From Pseudofrankia sp. DC12 (GTDB lineage Bacteria; Actinomycetota; Actinomycetes; Frankiales; Frankiaceae), in assembly GCF_000966285.1 (NCBI RefSeq), contig NZ_KQ031391.1, positions 62,001 to 126,000 of the forward strand: a DNA stretch of 64,000 nt. Direction: 5' to 3'. The notes beneath the pieces were generated by a model. The model was given only the letters and a program-made list of their open reading frames with translations, did not search any database and had not been told where the DNA came from. A program made the position numbers and the translations under genes. Positions 48,925 through 59,060 of the stretch are shown in pieces (position 1 is the stretch's first letter; each line of letters begins with the position of its first letter).

Positions 48925-49947
48925 ACTGTCGACGACCCCGCCGCCCTGCAGCAGATCTGCGACCAGCTCGGCCCCGACCAGATCGACGCCCTGCTACGCA
49001 AATGGCTGGACACCCTGCCGCACCCGTTCCCCGCGACCGATCAGGAAGCCGGCTACGTCTATGACGTCTCGATCCTCCAAGCCGAGTTCTCCCTGACCCA
49101 GACCCTCGACCGGCCGCTGTCCGGGCGCGTGTTCTTCGAACAGGTCATCCGCGACAACCTCGACCTCGGCCGCCCTGACCAGGTCAGCCTCATCTTCGAC
49201 CGGGAACTGCGCCGCGGCGGGAAACGCCCGACACCCGGCCGGTTCCGCACCCGCGTGATCACCCCCGACGTCGTCCCGAGCCTGCACGTCGACTACAAGC
49301 ACGCCACGATCAAGCAGTACCACAAGGAAAACCGCGCCCTGCGCACCGAGACCACCATCAACGACACCCGCGACTTCGGCATCGGGAAACGGCTGATCAA
49401 CCTGCCCGCGCTCCGGCAGGTCGGCTTCAAAGCCAACCGGCGTCTCCTCGACGTCCAGACCATCAGCCACGACCCGATCGACGGCCACACTGCCCTGACC
49501 GCGATCATCGACCCGATCATCACCGCCAACGGCCGGCGCGTCGCCGGGATGCGGTTCACCGACCGCCGCGTCGACGCGCTGCTCACCGCGATCCTCGTCT
49601 TCCGCCTGCTCCCCGACGGCTTCACCAATCGGGACCTGCGCACCCACCTCGCGCCCCTGCTCGGACGTCACCCGAGCACCATCAGCGGCGGACAGATGAG
49701 CTACGACCTCCGCCGGCTACGCCTACACGGAATCATCGAACGCATCCCCGGCAGCCACCGCTACCAGGTCACCCCCGACGGCCGACGCCAGGCGATGTTC
49801 CTGACCCGCCTCCATCACCGGGTCATCGCCACCGGCCTCGACGATCTCACCCGCACCGACGACGAGCCGCCAGCGCTACGCCAGGCCGCCAACGCCTACG
49901 ACACCGCCCTCGGCCAACTCGTCCACCAAGCCGGACTCGCTGCCTGA

Positions 49948-50421
49948 CCTACAGCTCACAAACTTGACCCATCCTTGACGGCTTCGCCCGTCCAAGCCCT
50001 CTAGGGCGTCCAGCGACGGGGTCCGACGGGTCAGAGCGGTTGGGGAGGAGCTCGACCACCCGAATTCCCTCTGCTCGCCACCCGAAGGAGTGGCGCAACC
50101 ACCCCACACCGACTGCGAGATTATGACCCACTTCATGCAGGGGAGCCGTGGAGGGCTTGATGGGAATCCTTGTCAAGATCGGCAACGGTGGCATGTTCGC
50201 CGACGTCTGCGCAACGGGTGCCAGACGTCGTGTCCACGCGAGGACGGCGACGATGCCGCACGATCTGCGGTGAGGATTCGCCGACGGGGTTCTGGCGACT
50301 GGCACCACGGTTGGAGGGCTCCCGTCCGCGCTGTGGGCTGACACGAGCGAAGCCACACAGCACGTTGGCGCCGGGGCCGGTTCGCGGCGCTGACGAACGT
50401 GAAAGAGAGAAGGGGTTGGAC
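49948..50421. other. 474-bp stretch without a supported gene
   Basis: Several frames are open but none shows codon preference, a ribosome-binding site or a recognisable domain. The last 25 bases contain the AGAAGG site of the thiolase gene. Confidence 0.5.
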
Positions 50422-51594
50422 TTGAAACAGCACGACGTGGAGATCGTGGGTTGGGGGCACACTCGCTTCGGGAAACTTCCCGACGATACGTTGGAATCGC
50501 TGATCATCGCCGCGGCGCGGGACGCGATCGACAATGCCGAGTTGCAGCCTCGCGACATCGACGAGATCGTCGTCGGCACCTATAACGGGGGCCTACAGCC
50601 CTTGGCGTTCCCGTCGTCGCTGGCGCTACAGGTGTATGACGACCTGCTGTTCACCCCCGCCACCCGGGTGGAGAACGCGTGCGCGACGGGCTCCGCCGCG
50701 CTGCTGGCCGGCATCCGGGCCATCAGAGGCGGCGAGGCTCGTCGTGTGCTGGTGATCGGCGCCGAGAAGATGACGCATGCACCGGCGGACGTAGTCGGCC
50801 GGGCGCTGCTCGCCGCCGACTACGAGCACGCCGGCGAGTCCTCCGCGACCGGCTTCGCGGAGCTGTTCGCGACGATCGCGGACGCCTATTTCGCCAAATA
50901 CGGCGACCACAGCGACACGTTGGCCCGGATCGCGGCCAAGAACCACCGCAACGGCGTGGCCAACCCGTACGCCCACCTGCGCTCCGACCTCGGTTACGAC
51001 TTCTGCCGCACCACAGGTCCGCGCAACCCCGTCGTCGCCGGCCCACTGCGGCGGACGGACTGCTGCCCGATCTCCGACGGCGCAGCCGCCGTCATCCTGG
51101 CCGCGCCCGGCAACGCGCCGAGCACCCACGCAGTGGGTATACGGTCGATGGCGCAGTGCAATGATTTCCTGCCCGCCTCCCGACGCGACCCGCTGGCGTT
51201 CGCCGCGGCCCACCGTGCGTGGCAGGCGGCGCTGAAGCGGGGCGGCGTGCGGCTGTCCGACCTGCACCTGCTGGAGGTCCACGACTGCTTCACCATCGCC
51301 GAGCTCGTCGAGTACGAGGTCGTCGGGTTGTGCGGCCCTGGCGGTGGAGCCCAGGTCCTGGCTGACGGCGTCGTCGATCGGGACGGCAAACTGCCAGTCA
51401 ACCCGTCCGGCGGGCTGAAGGCCAAAGGTCACCCGATCGGTGCCACCGGCGTGTCCCAACACGTCATGGCTGTGCTCCAACTCCTCGGCGAGGCAGGAGC
51501 AATGCAGATCCCAGGCGCCACTGTCGCCGGCGTATTCAACATGGGCGGCCTGACTGTCGCCAACTACGCGAGCGTCTTGGAGCGGGTGCGATGA
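50422..51594 (+). CDS. Thiolase-family acyltransferase (SCP2/acetyl-CoA acetyltransferase-like)
   Basis: A 390-residue thiolase-fold protein. The acyl-accepting Cys87 is in ENACATGSAAL; HDCFTIAE gives the His-x-Cys-type pocket and GGLKAKGHPIGATGVSQ the C-terminal Gly-His motif. It resembles the unclassified SCP2-like thiolases that act in steroid or long-chain fatty-acid breakdown. TTG at 50422, with AAGG 9 bases upstream, is preferred; no ATG/GTG fits the N-terminus (EIVGWGHTRFGKLPDD). The next frame starts with a 4-bp ATGA overlap but is cut short. Confidence 0.82.
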   Translation: MKQHDVEIVGWGHTRFGKLPDDTLESLIIAAARDAIDNAELQPRDIDEIVVGTYNGGLQPLAFPSSLALQVYDDLLFTPATRVENACATGSAALLAGIRAIRGGEARRVLVIGAEKMTHAPADVVGRALLAADYEHAGESSATGFAELFATIADAYFAKYGDHSDTLARIAAKNHRNGVANPYAHLRSDLGYDFCRTTGPRNPVVAGPLRRTDCCPISDGAAAVILAAPGNAPSTHAVGIRSMAQCNDFLPASRRDPLAFAAAHRAWQAALKRGGVRLSDLHLLEVHDCFTIAELVEYEVVGLCGPGGGAQVLADGVVDRDGKLPVNPSGGLKAKGHPIGATGVSQHVMAVLQLLGEAGAMQIPGATVAGVFNMGGLTVANYASVLERVR

Positions 51595-51737
51595 CTGCCG
51601 TCGTCGTGGACATGCTGAGCGCCGGCCGACGGACGCGCTCGACCGGTTCGGCCCGCGTCCCGTCCTGCATCATCCTGGCGAACCCGCGGCTACGACGAGA
51701 TTGCGACTGCCGCCGACCAGGCCGTCCATCGAGCTGA
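51591..51737 (+). pseudogene. Truncated reading frame coupled to the thiolase
   Basis: An ATG overlapping the thiolase stop (ATGA) opens MTAVVVDMLSAGRR and runs 48 residues before a stop. The coupling shows that a real second gene of the operon started here; the following residues are Arg-rich and unlike any family, so the gene was cut or shifted soon after its start. Acyl-CoA ligases or DUF35 proteins commonly follow such thiolases, but too little is left to tell. Confidence 0.4.
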
Positions 51738-52123
51738 CCAGGCGGATGGCGCAGGCCGGACCCACGCAGGCTTCGCCCGCCACCACTGGGAGGTCGAGGC
51801 CAGGCGGCACTATGTCCGCTGCGTGACCTTTGGTGCGGACAGGTCCACCAGCCGGACCGGCCTGCGCCCGGCCACCCTCGCGGTTTACCATCCCGCGATC
51901 ATCACCGTGATCCGCCGGCCGGCTGTCGGTTCATCTCGGAAAGCCGCCGCCTGCCCGACCGGCGACCGCCGACCTCCGCGCCTTCCGTCACAAGGGGAAC
52001 CGACCACGTAGATCGGACATCCTCCGCCTGACCAGCCATGACGCGAACGTGCCGAAGCCCTCCGGAGTGAGTCCGAGTCCTTGCACCTGAGGCGGACGGT
52101 GGGAGAATCCGGATCGGGGGGAT
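51738..52123. other. 386-bp stretch without a supported gene
   Basis: No frame with a recognisable domain. The region before 52124 should hold the promoter of the LAL regulator; a GGGGGGAT purine run ends just before its GTG. Confidence 0.45.
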
Positions 52124-54931
52124 GTGACCAGTGTCATGGGTATCTGGTTGGGGAGCGGGCCGGCGGCCCCTGGAGGCGAGGCGAGCGGGATGGGCAACAG
52201 GTTACGTCCGACGCTGGCCGTGTCCACGAAGTTTCAGGCGCCTGCCTATGACGACGGGTTGGTCAGCCGCGAGCGGCTTATCGATGTGCTGCGCGCCGGG
52301 CGGGGCAGGCGGCTGGCTTTGATCCACGCGCCCGCGGGGTTCGGCAAGACCACGCTGGCGGTGCAGTGGCAGCGTGTGCTTCGTGCCGAGGGCGTGGCGG
52401 TCGCCTGGCTCAGCCTGGACCGGGACGACAACGACGCGGTGTGGTTCATCAGTCATCTCGTCGAGGCTGTGCGCCGGGTCGACCCGGCGCTGGCCGGGGA
52501 CTTGGTCGAGGTGCTCGAAGGACACTCGGATGATGCGCAACGTTACGTGCTTACCGAGCTGGTCAATCACATCGCCGAGCATCGGCGGCCGTTGGCGATC
52601 GTTCTTGATGACTGGCACGTCATCGAGGACCGCCAGGCCGCCGCGGCGCTGGAGTTTCTGGTCGACGTCGGTCCGGACAACCTGCATCTGATCGTTACCA
52701 GCCGTACTCGGTCACCCGCGATCGGCCGGCTCAGGGTCCGCAACCAGGTGACCGAGATCGACGCCGCCCAGCTGCGGTTCGACCGGCGGGAGTCCGCGGC
52801 GTTCCTCGTTGATCTCAACGCGCTCGATCTTGACGGCGAGGACGTCCAGCGGTTGTGGTCGAGTACCGATGGCTGGGTCGCCGCGCTCCAGCTCGCCACC
52901 CTGTCGCTACGGGACAGCGATAACCCTGCTGGGTGGATCCGCGGGTTCTCTGGGCGCCACCACTCAATCGGCGACTACCTCGCCGAGAACGTGCTCAACA
53001 CCCTGCCGCCCGACCTGCTCGACTTCCTGCTGACGACCTCCATCTGTGATCGTCTCTGCGGTGACCTCGCCGCCGCGGTGAGTGGGCAGCCGCAGGGGCA
53101 GGCTCGGCTGGAGGAGCTCGAACGGCGGGACATGTTCCTGCGCCCGCTCGACGAGGACCGGGAATGGTTCCGCTACCACCACCTGTTCGCGGGCTATCTG
53201 CGGCGCCGGCTGGAACGCGACCGCCCTGACCAGATCGCCACGCTGCAGCGCACCGCGTCGGCGTGGTTCGCCGATCATGGCCTGCTCGGCGAGGCCGTCA
53301 CCCACGCCCTGGCCGCGGGCAACGACGCCGGGGCGGCGGATCTGGTGGAACGCCAGGCCATGCACCTGGTCGAACACAGCCGTATGGCCAGCCTGCTCGC
53401 CCTGGTCAACAAACTGCCCCGGTCTCTCTTACCGGGCCGGCCGATACTGCAGATCGCGATCGCTTGGGCCAACTGTCTGTTGCAACGCCCCCGACCGGCT
53501 CAAGCCGCGCTCGACCATGTGCGCAACGCCCTCGCCTCGGCGACCGACGACCCCAGCAAGGACATCCTGGGCGAAGCGGATGTGGTCCAGGCCTGCATCG
53601 ATGTCTACGGCGACCGGATCGACCGTGCCGCGACCCTGGTCGCGCCCTGCATCGCCGAGAACTCGCCCTATCGACCGTTCCTGGTCGCAGTTTCGTCCAA
53701 TATCGCGACGTTTGTAGATATCTACACCTTCGCCTACGACACTGCGCAAGCGCGACAACAGTGGGCCAACAGGTATCACGAAGCCGCAGGCGGGCCCTTC
53801 GCCGGCGTCTATGGACACTGCTTCGCCGGACTCGCGGCATTCGCCCAACTCGACCTCGACACCGCCGAACGCCTCTACCAGGAAGCCGTCGCGCTTGCGC
53901 AGAAGGCCGCCGGGCGACAGTCGCACGCCGCCCGGCTGGCGGGAGCGCTGCTGGGCAGACTCCACTACGAGCGCGGTGACCTTGACAGCGGCGAGCGGCT
54001 CCTCGACGAGTGCCACGAGCTCGGCGCCGAAAGTGGCGTCGCCGACTTCATGATCGCAACTTATCCCACCCTGGCCCGAATCAAGGCCCTACGAGGCGAT
54101 ATCGAACACGCCTGGTCCCTCCTCGATGAAGGCAGCGAAGCGGCACGTCAACTCGCCTTACCGCGGCTGTCAGCCGCCGTCGACTACGAACGCGTGCGGC
54201 TTCAGCTGGCCCTTGGAGAAATCGCGGGCGCACAGAACGTGCTTGCCCACCAAGATGAAACCATCACCCGCGGCGGCGACGGCATCGCCATGGCGACCCG
54301 CCATTACCAGCTCGCCATGCGAGCGCGCGTCAGGACTGCCCAGGCAGACTACGACGGTGCTCTCCTGCTGCTGTCCGAAATTTACCAGGAGAGCAGCTCC
54401 GTGGGCTGGCGCTACGCGGAGACAACCGCGCGTATCGAACTCGCCGTAGTGCACTCGCTAAACGGCGACGCCAGTGCGGCGGTCCGCATCCTCGTGCCCG
54501 CGCTCGTCGCCGGTTCGCGGTCCGGTCTTGTGCGGACCGTGATTGACGGCGGGCCCGAGCTCCTGAAGGTCATCGGCAAGTCTCGGGACGCGAGCCGATG
54601 CCGCCGATCGCCGGCCGAGTTGCCCGACGTGCCGTCGGACTACCTGTCCAGGCTACTCGCCACGGCCCACTCGGACGCGGAAAGGGCGGCGATCCCCATC
54701 GTGGAGCGCCCGACCGAGCGAAATCCCATTCCGGAGGAACCACTCAACGCCCGGGAGGTCGATATCCTTCGTCTGCTGGATCGCGGTTTGTCGAACAAAG
54801 AACTTGCCCGCAATCTCAGCCTGAGCATCAACACCGTCAAGTGGTACCTCAAGAGTATCTACACCAAGCTCGGCGTCGCCCGCCGCGGGGAATCAGTCGC
54901 GGAGGCACGCCGCCGACGGATTCTGACCTGA
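52124..54931 (+). CDS. LAL (MalT-like) LuxR-family regulator
   Basis: A 935-residue regulator. The P-loop APAGFGKTT is at about 69-77 and IVLDDWHVI, the kinase-2 Asp, near 165. A winged-helix region and a TPR-like helical array (about 400-850) follow. The C-terminal LuxR helix-turn-helix is at about 868-930 (LNAREVDILRLLDRGLSNKE, then LSINTVKWYLKSIYTKLGV). MalT-type proteins bind ATP and an inducer, oligomerise and activate transcription. GTG 52124, ATG 52136 or ATG 52190 (GGAGGCGAGG upstream) may be the start. The target is unknown: the neighbouring genes are relics. Confidence 0.88.
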   Translation: MTSVMGIWLGSGPAAPGGEASGMGNRLRPTLAVSTKFQAPAYDDGLVSRERLIDVLRAGRGRRLALIHAPAGFGKTTLAVQWQRVLRAEGVAVAWLSLDRDDNDAVWFISHLVEAVRRVDPALAGDLVEVLEGHSDDAQRYVLTELVNHIAEHRRPLAIVLDDWHVIEDRQAAAALEFLVDVGPDNLHLIVTSRTRSPAIGRLRVRNQVTEIDAAQLRFDRRESAAFLVDLNALDLDGEDVQRLWSSTDGWVAALQLATLSLRDSDNPAGWIRGFSGRHHSIGDYLAENVLNTLPPDLLDFLLTTSICDRLCGDLAAAVSGQPQGQARLEELERRDMFLRPLDEDREWFRYHHLFAGYLRRRLERDRPDQIATLQRTASAWFADHGLLGEAVTHALAAGNDAGAADLVERQAMHLVEHSRMASLLALVNKLPRSLLPGRPILQIAIAWANCLLQRPRPAQAALDHVRNALASATDDPSKDILGEADVVQACIDVYGDRIDRAATLVAPCIAENSPYRPFLVAVSSNIATFVDIYTFAYDTAQARQQWANRYHEAAGGPFAGVYGHCFAGLAAFAQLDLDTAERLYQEAVALAQKAAGRQSHAARLAGALLGRLHYERGDLDSGERLLDECHELGAESGVADFMIATYPTLARIKALRGDIEHAWSLLDEGSEAARQLALPRLSAAVDYERVRLQLALGEIAGAQNVLAHQDETITRGGDGIAMATRHYQLAMRARVRTAQADYDGALLLLSEIYQESSSVGWRYAETTARIELAVVHSLNGDASAAVRILVPALVAGSRSGLVRTVIDGGPELLKVIGKSRDASRCRRSPAELPDVPSDYLSRLLATAHSDAERAAIPIVERPTERNPIPEEPLNAREVDILRLLDRGLSNKELARNLSLSINTVKWYLKSIYTKLGVARRGESVAEARRRRILT

Positions 54932-55616
54932 ACGGCAGGAACCCAGCCGTTCCGTGCCTGCCGGTAGACATTCGGGTCCGGATCGCCGGCGGTCAACGGC
55001 GCCGCGTCCGCCGCAGGCACCACATCTCTGGCCCGCGAGCGACGCCCTCCCGCACATCCACCCAGCCGGCGAACGCCTGCTGGGCAGCCAGATCGACCGG
55101 CCCGGCGTGCTCGAGCTACTCGCCGCAGCCCCGTTCCCGCCGGCTGGTGCCCATGATCCGCGTTGGCGCCCGACCGACCGCCCAATGCCCACAGGCGAGG
55201 GCTGATCCTCATGCTCCTGAGGGGGCGGGCGGGAGGTGGCGCGGCACCGGCACGACCACCCGACTTGCCCGGGGTGGCCACCCGTCGGGATGGCGTGGCT
55301 ACCCGCTGCCGGGTGGCACGGTGTCAATCAGTTCCTGTGACCGGTGCAGCGGCGGAGGCGATCAGGGCCACGCTCAGTCGACAATGGCGGTAAACCCGCC
55401 AACTGTCACGCCACGATAGGTAATCGTCCCGTTCATGTCATGACGTCCAACACCAACCATGATCTTTGGCCGTGTTTCGCCCGCCGGCTACGAAACGTGT
55501 GCAGTTGGCTGTGGGGAGCGGGGATCTCGCTCGCCTGTCGCGCGAGACGGACTACCCGCGGGATGCGGTGGCGTCGGGCACGAATACGACGGTCGAGCGG
55601 AGGGGGTCTACCGGTG
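54932..55616. other. 685-bp stretch without a supported gene
   Basis: One plus-strand frame (about 55010-55204) reads DALPHIHPAGERLLGSQI and DRPGVLELLAAAPFPPAGAH, which looks protein-like but has no start and no recognised family; it may be a gene remnant. Nothing else is seen. Confidence 0.4.
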
Positions 55617-57057
55617 GCTGTGCTCATTGACGCCAGTACCGAGGAACCGTGCCTCCCCTTGGCTGCCGGCCAAGTCTCTGTCGGTTAACAGCGTAAGGAC
55701 GTGATGAACCAGGTGACATCCGAGATCGGTGGGACGTTCCGGGGCCGGAGTGGGCATCGTCAGGGAGGAGCTCCGCGTCCCAACCTGAGGCCCGCCCAGC
55801 TCGCCACGAGGCTCGTCGACCTCGTGGCCTCGATGACCACCGCAGCCGACAGCTCTCGCGCCGCTCGACGGGCTGGCGCGGCGTCGCGCCGCTGGCGGCA
55901 GCCTATCGGTTCGACGGTCGCCAGCCTGACAACAGCGGCAGTAATCCTGCTGGTCGGAGTCCCTCCGGCTGGTCACACGCAGGGCTGCGGCGAGATCGCT
56001 CTCGGCAGCGCATGACTACTCAAGGTAGTCGGATTCGGCCGTCACGGATAGGCCGGCAGCGACATGAACCGCCTGTGGTTGCTGGGTTTCCTGATCAACT
56101 CTCAGCACTTCTCCAGGCCCGACCAGACTGGAAGTGTAGTTTGATCAATCCGGACTGTTATCTTGCCGCGGCCCTGGGTCACACGTCCCCGGTGTCCGCC
56201 GTCTTCCTCGTCTGCTACGGGGCGGCCCTGGTCGCCTATGGACGGGCGCTGCCCGGGCCCACCGACCCGGTCGACGGCCCGCGCGGGAACGGTGAGACTG
56301 CGGCGTACGCGGGATAACGCCGTTATGTGATTGCCCTGCTGGACTGTGCGCTGATCGTCGGCTCGATCTTCCTGCTCGAGTGGGAGACTGTGCTGGGACG
56401 CTCGTCCGGGCATGGAAGCCCGATCTCATGCAGTTCCTGTTCGTGCTCGTCACGCCGGTCGCCGGACTGTCCCCTGCCACGGGGGCACGGCTGGTCGCCT
56501 GCTTCCGCCAGACGCGCTCTCGAGCGGCGTTGGCAGTGCGCGGCACTGGTCTACTGACCGGCGGAGTCTTCCTCTACGGCACGACGGAGTACCGGCACTA
56601 CTTTGCGCCGTGGGCCACGATCGGATTCGCGGTTGCTTTCTTCCTGGCCGTCCTCGCGGGGCTGGTGCCGGTGCGGCCTCACGCGAACCCGAACGGTCCG
56701 GCGCCGCCCAGCCCATGGGCGATGTGGACGCACGCCTTCCTGCCTTGTGTCGTGCTCGGCAATTGCGGCCTGCTGGTTGTCGCCAAGCTGTGAACCGGTA
56801 GCCAACTCGACCGATTCGAGACCTACGGCGTGATAGGGCTGTCGCTGGTGGCGTTCATCCGACAGATGGTCACGTCGGCTGAAAACTCCCGGCTGCTCGC
56901 CGAAACATGCGAGCGGGAACGGGAACTGCGACACCAGGCGTTCCACGACCCATTGACCGGTCTGGCCAACCGGGCGCTGTTCGCCCGCCGGCTACAGCAG
57001 GCGCTCACCCCCGACACCCATGCAGCGAGCCCTAGTACGGCAGCCGTCGTTTTGTGA
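55617..57057 (+). pseudogene. Decayed paralogue of the GGDEF membrane protein
   Basis: Frame pieces match, in order, the intact GGDEF protein at 62253-63983: EEPCLPLAAGQVSVG with EEPCWLPNAGRVVVG, VNQVTSEI-type start, SLTTAAVILLVG, AVFLVCYGAALVA, LLDCALIVGSIFLLEWETVL, and RHQAFHDPLTGLANRALFAR. At least five frame changes and an in-frame stop break it. The GGDEF catalytic part is missing: the reading stops at 57057 just after the conserved DPLTGLANR. It lies inverted relative to the intact gene. Confidence 0.82.
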
Positions 57058-57155
57058 TCACTTGAGTCTGGTGGGCGCGCGGTGGGTGGCCGGGTCGGCA
57101 TGGCCGCGCGTCGCTCCGGGACGCGAAGCGGCCACCGGGTGATCGTCGCTGGTTT

Positions 57156-57518
57156 GTGACGACTCAGGAAGATCTACCGGTGGCCGCGGGTCACAGCATA
57201 GACAGTGATCGTTTGCAGGGTGAGTTCGAGTCTCTGGTAGGGCGGGTCGCGGGCCGGTTCGTCCGGGTCGAGACCCGTCGGCGGGTACGCTCGTTCCTGC
57301 TGGGGCTGATGGCGGGGCTTGCGCGGGCGAACTGCTGGACGCTGGCCGAGCAGGCCGGCGAGACCAACCCGCATGGGATGCAACGACTGCTCGCCCGGGC
57401 GGTGTGGGACGCCGACGAGGTCCGCGACGACCTGCGCGGCTATGTCGTCGAACGGCTCGGCGAGGGCGGCGCGGTGCTGGTCGTCGATGAGACGGGCGAC
57501 CTGAAGAAGGGAACGTAA
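57156..57518 (+). pseudogene. IS701-family transposase, N-terminal fragment
   Basis: RRRVRSFLLGLMAGLARANC, GMQRLLARAVWDADEVRDDL and AVLVVDETGDLKKGT match the start of IS701 transposases through the first catalytic Asp (VxDETG). The reading stops where a palindromic element begins at 57510. The remaining two thirds are lost here. Confidence 0.75.
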
Positions 57519-57626
57519 TGCCGAGGCCGGCATTACGTTCCTTATGAGGGGCTCGCCGTTATGCCGCGTCCTGCTGGGTGGTCGATGGTCAAGAGGCAAG
57601 GTGTCCGGGTCGGACGCGGCATAACG
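57510..57626. repeat. Paired palindromes interrupting the IS701 fragment
   Basis: A perfect hairpin GGAACGTAATGCCG-AGGC-CGGCATTACGTTCC (57510-57541) is followed by a 15-bp perfect inverted repeat CGTTATGCCGCGTCC (57557-57571) and GGACGCGGCATAACG (57612-57626) around 40 bp. All arms share the core TAATGCCG/TTATGCCG. No coding frame is inside. It could be a small MITE-like element, a pair of element ends, or recombinase sites. Confidence 0.6.
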
Positions 57627-57663
57627 GTCGTTGGGTCAGAGCTGATCGAGGAAGGCGACGAGT

Positions 57664-58708
57664 GAGCCTTTCCCTGCAACCGACCGTCACCCTGGGTGAG
57701 TATCAATAGTGTGATCGTGTGTTGGTCGTCAGGTGGTCCTCTGGTACTCGGTGTGGAGGATGACGAGGGACGCTTTCGCGACCAGCCCGATCTTCCAGGG
57801 GTCGATCGTGACGTTGCGGAGCAGGCGGAAGGTGACCTTGAGCAGCGCGTTCGCGCGCTCCCCGACCGCCCGCAGGGCGTAGTGGATGCGGTTGTGCAGT
57901 TTCTGTTCGGCGGTCAGCTCCCCGCCCTTCGGCTTCTTGAACGGGACCGCGAACTGCCCCTCCTGGGTTCCGAACGCTTCGTAGCCGCCGTCGCCGAGCA
58001 CCTGCCCGCCGTCGGCGAACCACTCCTCGAAGACCTCCGGGGCGCCGGAGGCGCGCAGGGGCGGTGGTGTCGTGCTCCCGGCCGGGACGGACGTCGGACA
58101 CCCACAGCGGGCCAGCCGTCCTCGGGACCCGAGACGACTTGCACGTTCGCGCCGGTGGTTCTTGATTTTTCCTGACCACCACAGGTCCACGCCCTTCGTC
58201 GGGCCGGGGACGGTCACCCGGGTCGGTCTCGATCACCGTCCCGTCGACGATCACGTGGTCGTAGCCGGCGAACTTCGCGGCGATCAGTGCGTTGCGCAGG
58301 TCAGGGGCCTGCCAGGCCAGGACTGCGAGGCCCTCGTGCAGGTAGCGGTAGCCCACCGACTTGCCGATGTTGTTGTCCCGACACAGCCGGATGACCGGGG
58401 TTCCGTCACAGAACCAGCGCAGGACGAACACGGCCTGCTCCCATGGAGACAGGGCGCGGGTCCCGCTCCGCGTACCGGTCCGCCTACGTTCCGCAATCAG
58501 GAGCGTGGCAAGGCGGACGACCGTGTGATCGCTCAGGGGCAGGACGCTCGTGTATGTGACACTCATGAGGACGCGGGGCTCCGGCGGAAGTGATCTGTGA
58601 GAGGACTACTTCCTACCGGTTGCCCCGCGTTTCGTCGTCGGCGACCCAGCCGTCGATCACGACCCGTGATGATTACCTAGCGTGACGGGTCGTTGCAGGG
58701 AAAGGCTC
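57664..58708 (-). mobile_element. IS5-family (ISL2-like) insertion sequence, copy 2, 1045 bp
   Basis: Same ends as copy 1 and near-identical throughout, but 4 bp longer because of four separate one-base G/C insertions between about 58060 and 58225. Flanking triplets are AGT and ACT, which do not match, so one flank has been changed since insertion. Confidence 0.88.
57703..58566 (-). pseudogene. IS5-family transposase, copy 2, frameshifted
   Basis: It matches the intact copy-1 transposase but four one-base insertions split it into frames: the start through HVIVDGTVIETD is in one, the middle in two others, the GERANALLK end in another. Between shifts the residues are the same as in copy 1. The protein is not made intact. 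Confidence 0.85.
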
Positions 58709-58711
58709 ACT

Positions 58712-59060
58712 GCGCACGGACTTTCCCGACGACGAGAGCATGCGCGTGAGCCACGAAACAATCTACGAGTGCCTCTACCTCCAGGCGCGCGGCGAGCTGC
58801 GGACGGAACTGAAGATCGCGCTGCGTAAGGGCCGGGCCAGGCGGGTCAACCGGTCGCGCAGCACCCTGACCAGGGGCGGGATCGTCGGCATGGTCAACAT
58901 CAGCGAGCGGCCGAAGGAGGCCGAGGACCGCGCCGTCCCCGGTTTCTGGGAGGGCGACCTGATCATCGGGAAGGGCAACAAGTCGCAGATCGCCACGCTG
59001 GTCGAGCGCACGACCCGGTTCGTGATGTTGGTGCGAATACCGTACGACCGTAACGCCGAC
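58712..59060 (+). pseudogene. IS30-family transposase, middle fragment
   Basis: MRVSHETIYECLYLQARGEL, ISERPKEAEDRAVPGFWEGD and IATLVERTTRFVMLVRIPYD match the central HTH and first catalytic Asp (WEGDLI) of IS30 transposases. It is cut on the left by the IS5-family copy 2 and on the right by the second IS66. Confidence 0.75.

Larger units (their letters stand above)
47287..49947 (+). pseudogene. Conserved actinobacterial protein of unknown function, split by an IS
   Basis: Two halves (47287-47883 and 48925-49947) rejoin in frame as a 538-539-residue protein when the IS and its 3-bp target repeat are removed (reading DNAFA-TVDDPAALQQICDQLG). The N-terminal half has SRHVRFEVECIDRMYLNVYI and FYFYCVDANFGPFFLKFCSY. 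The C-terminal half has LQAEFSLTQTLDRPLSGRVF, LHVDYKHATIKQYHKENRAL and RTETTINDTRDFGIGKRL. No known catalytic motif is recognised; the family is familiar only as conserved actinobacterial hypothetical proteins. Apart from the IS both halves are undamaged, so the insertion is recent. Confidence 0.75.

Noticed and set aside
53263-53979. Overlapping frame inside the LAL regulator
   Set aside because: Arg-rich shadow of a gene with clear MalT-type domains.
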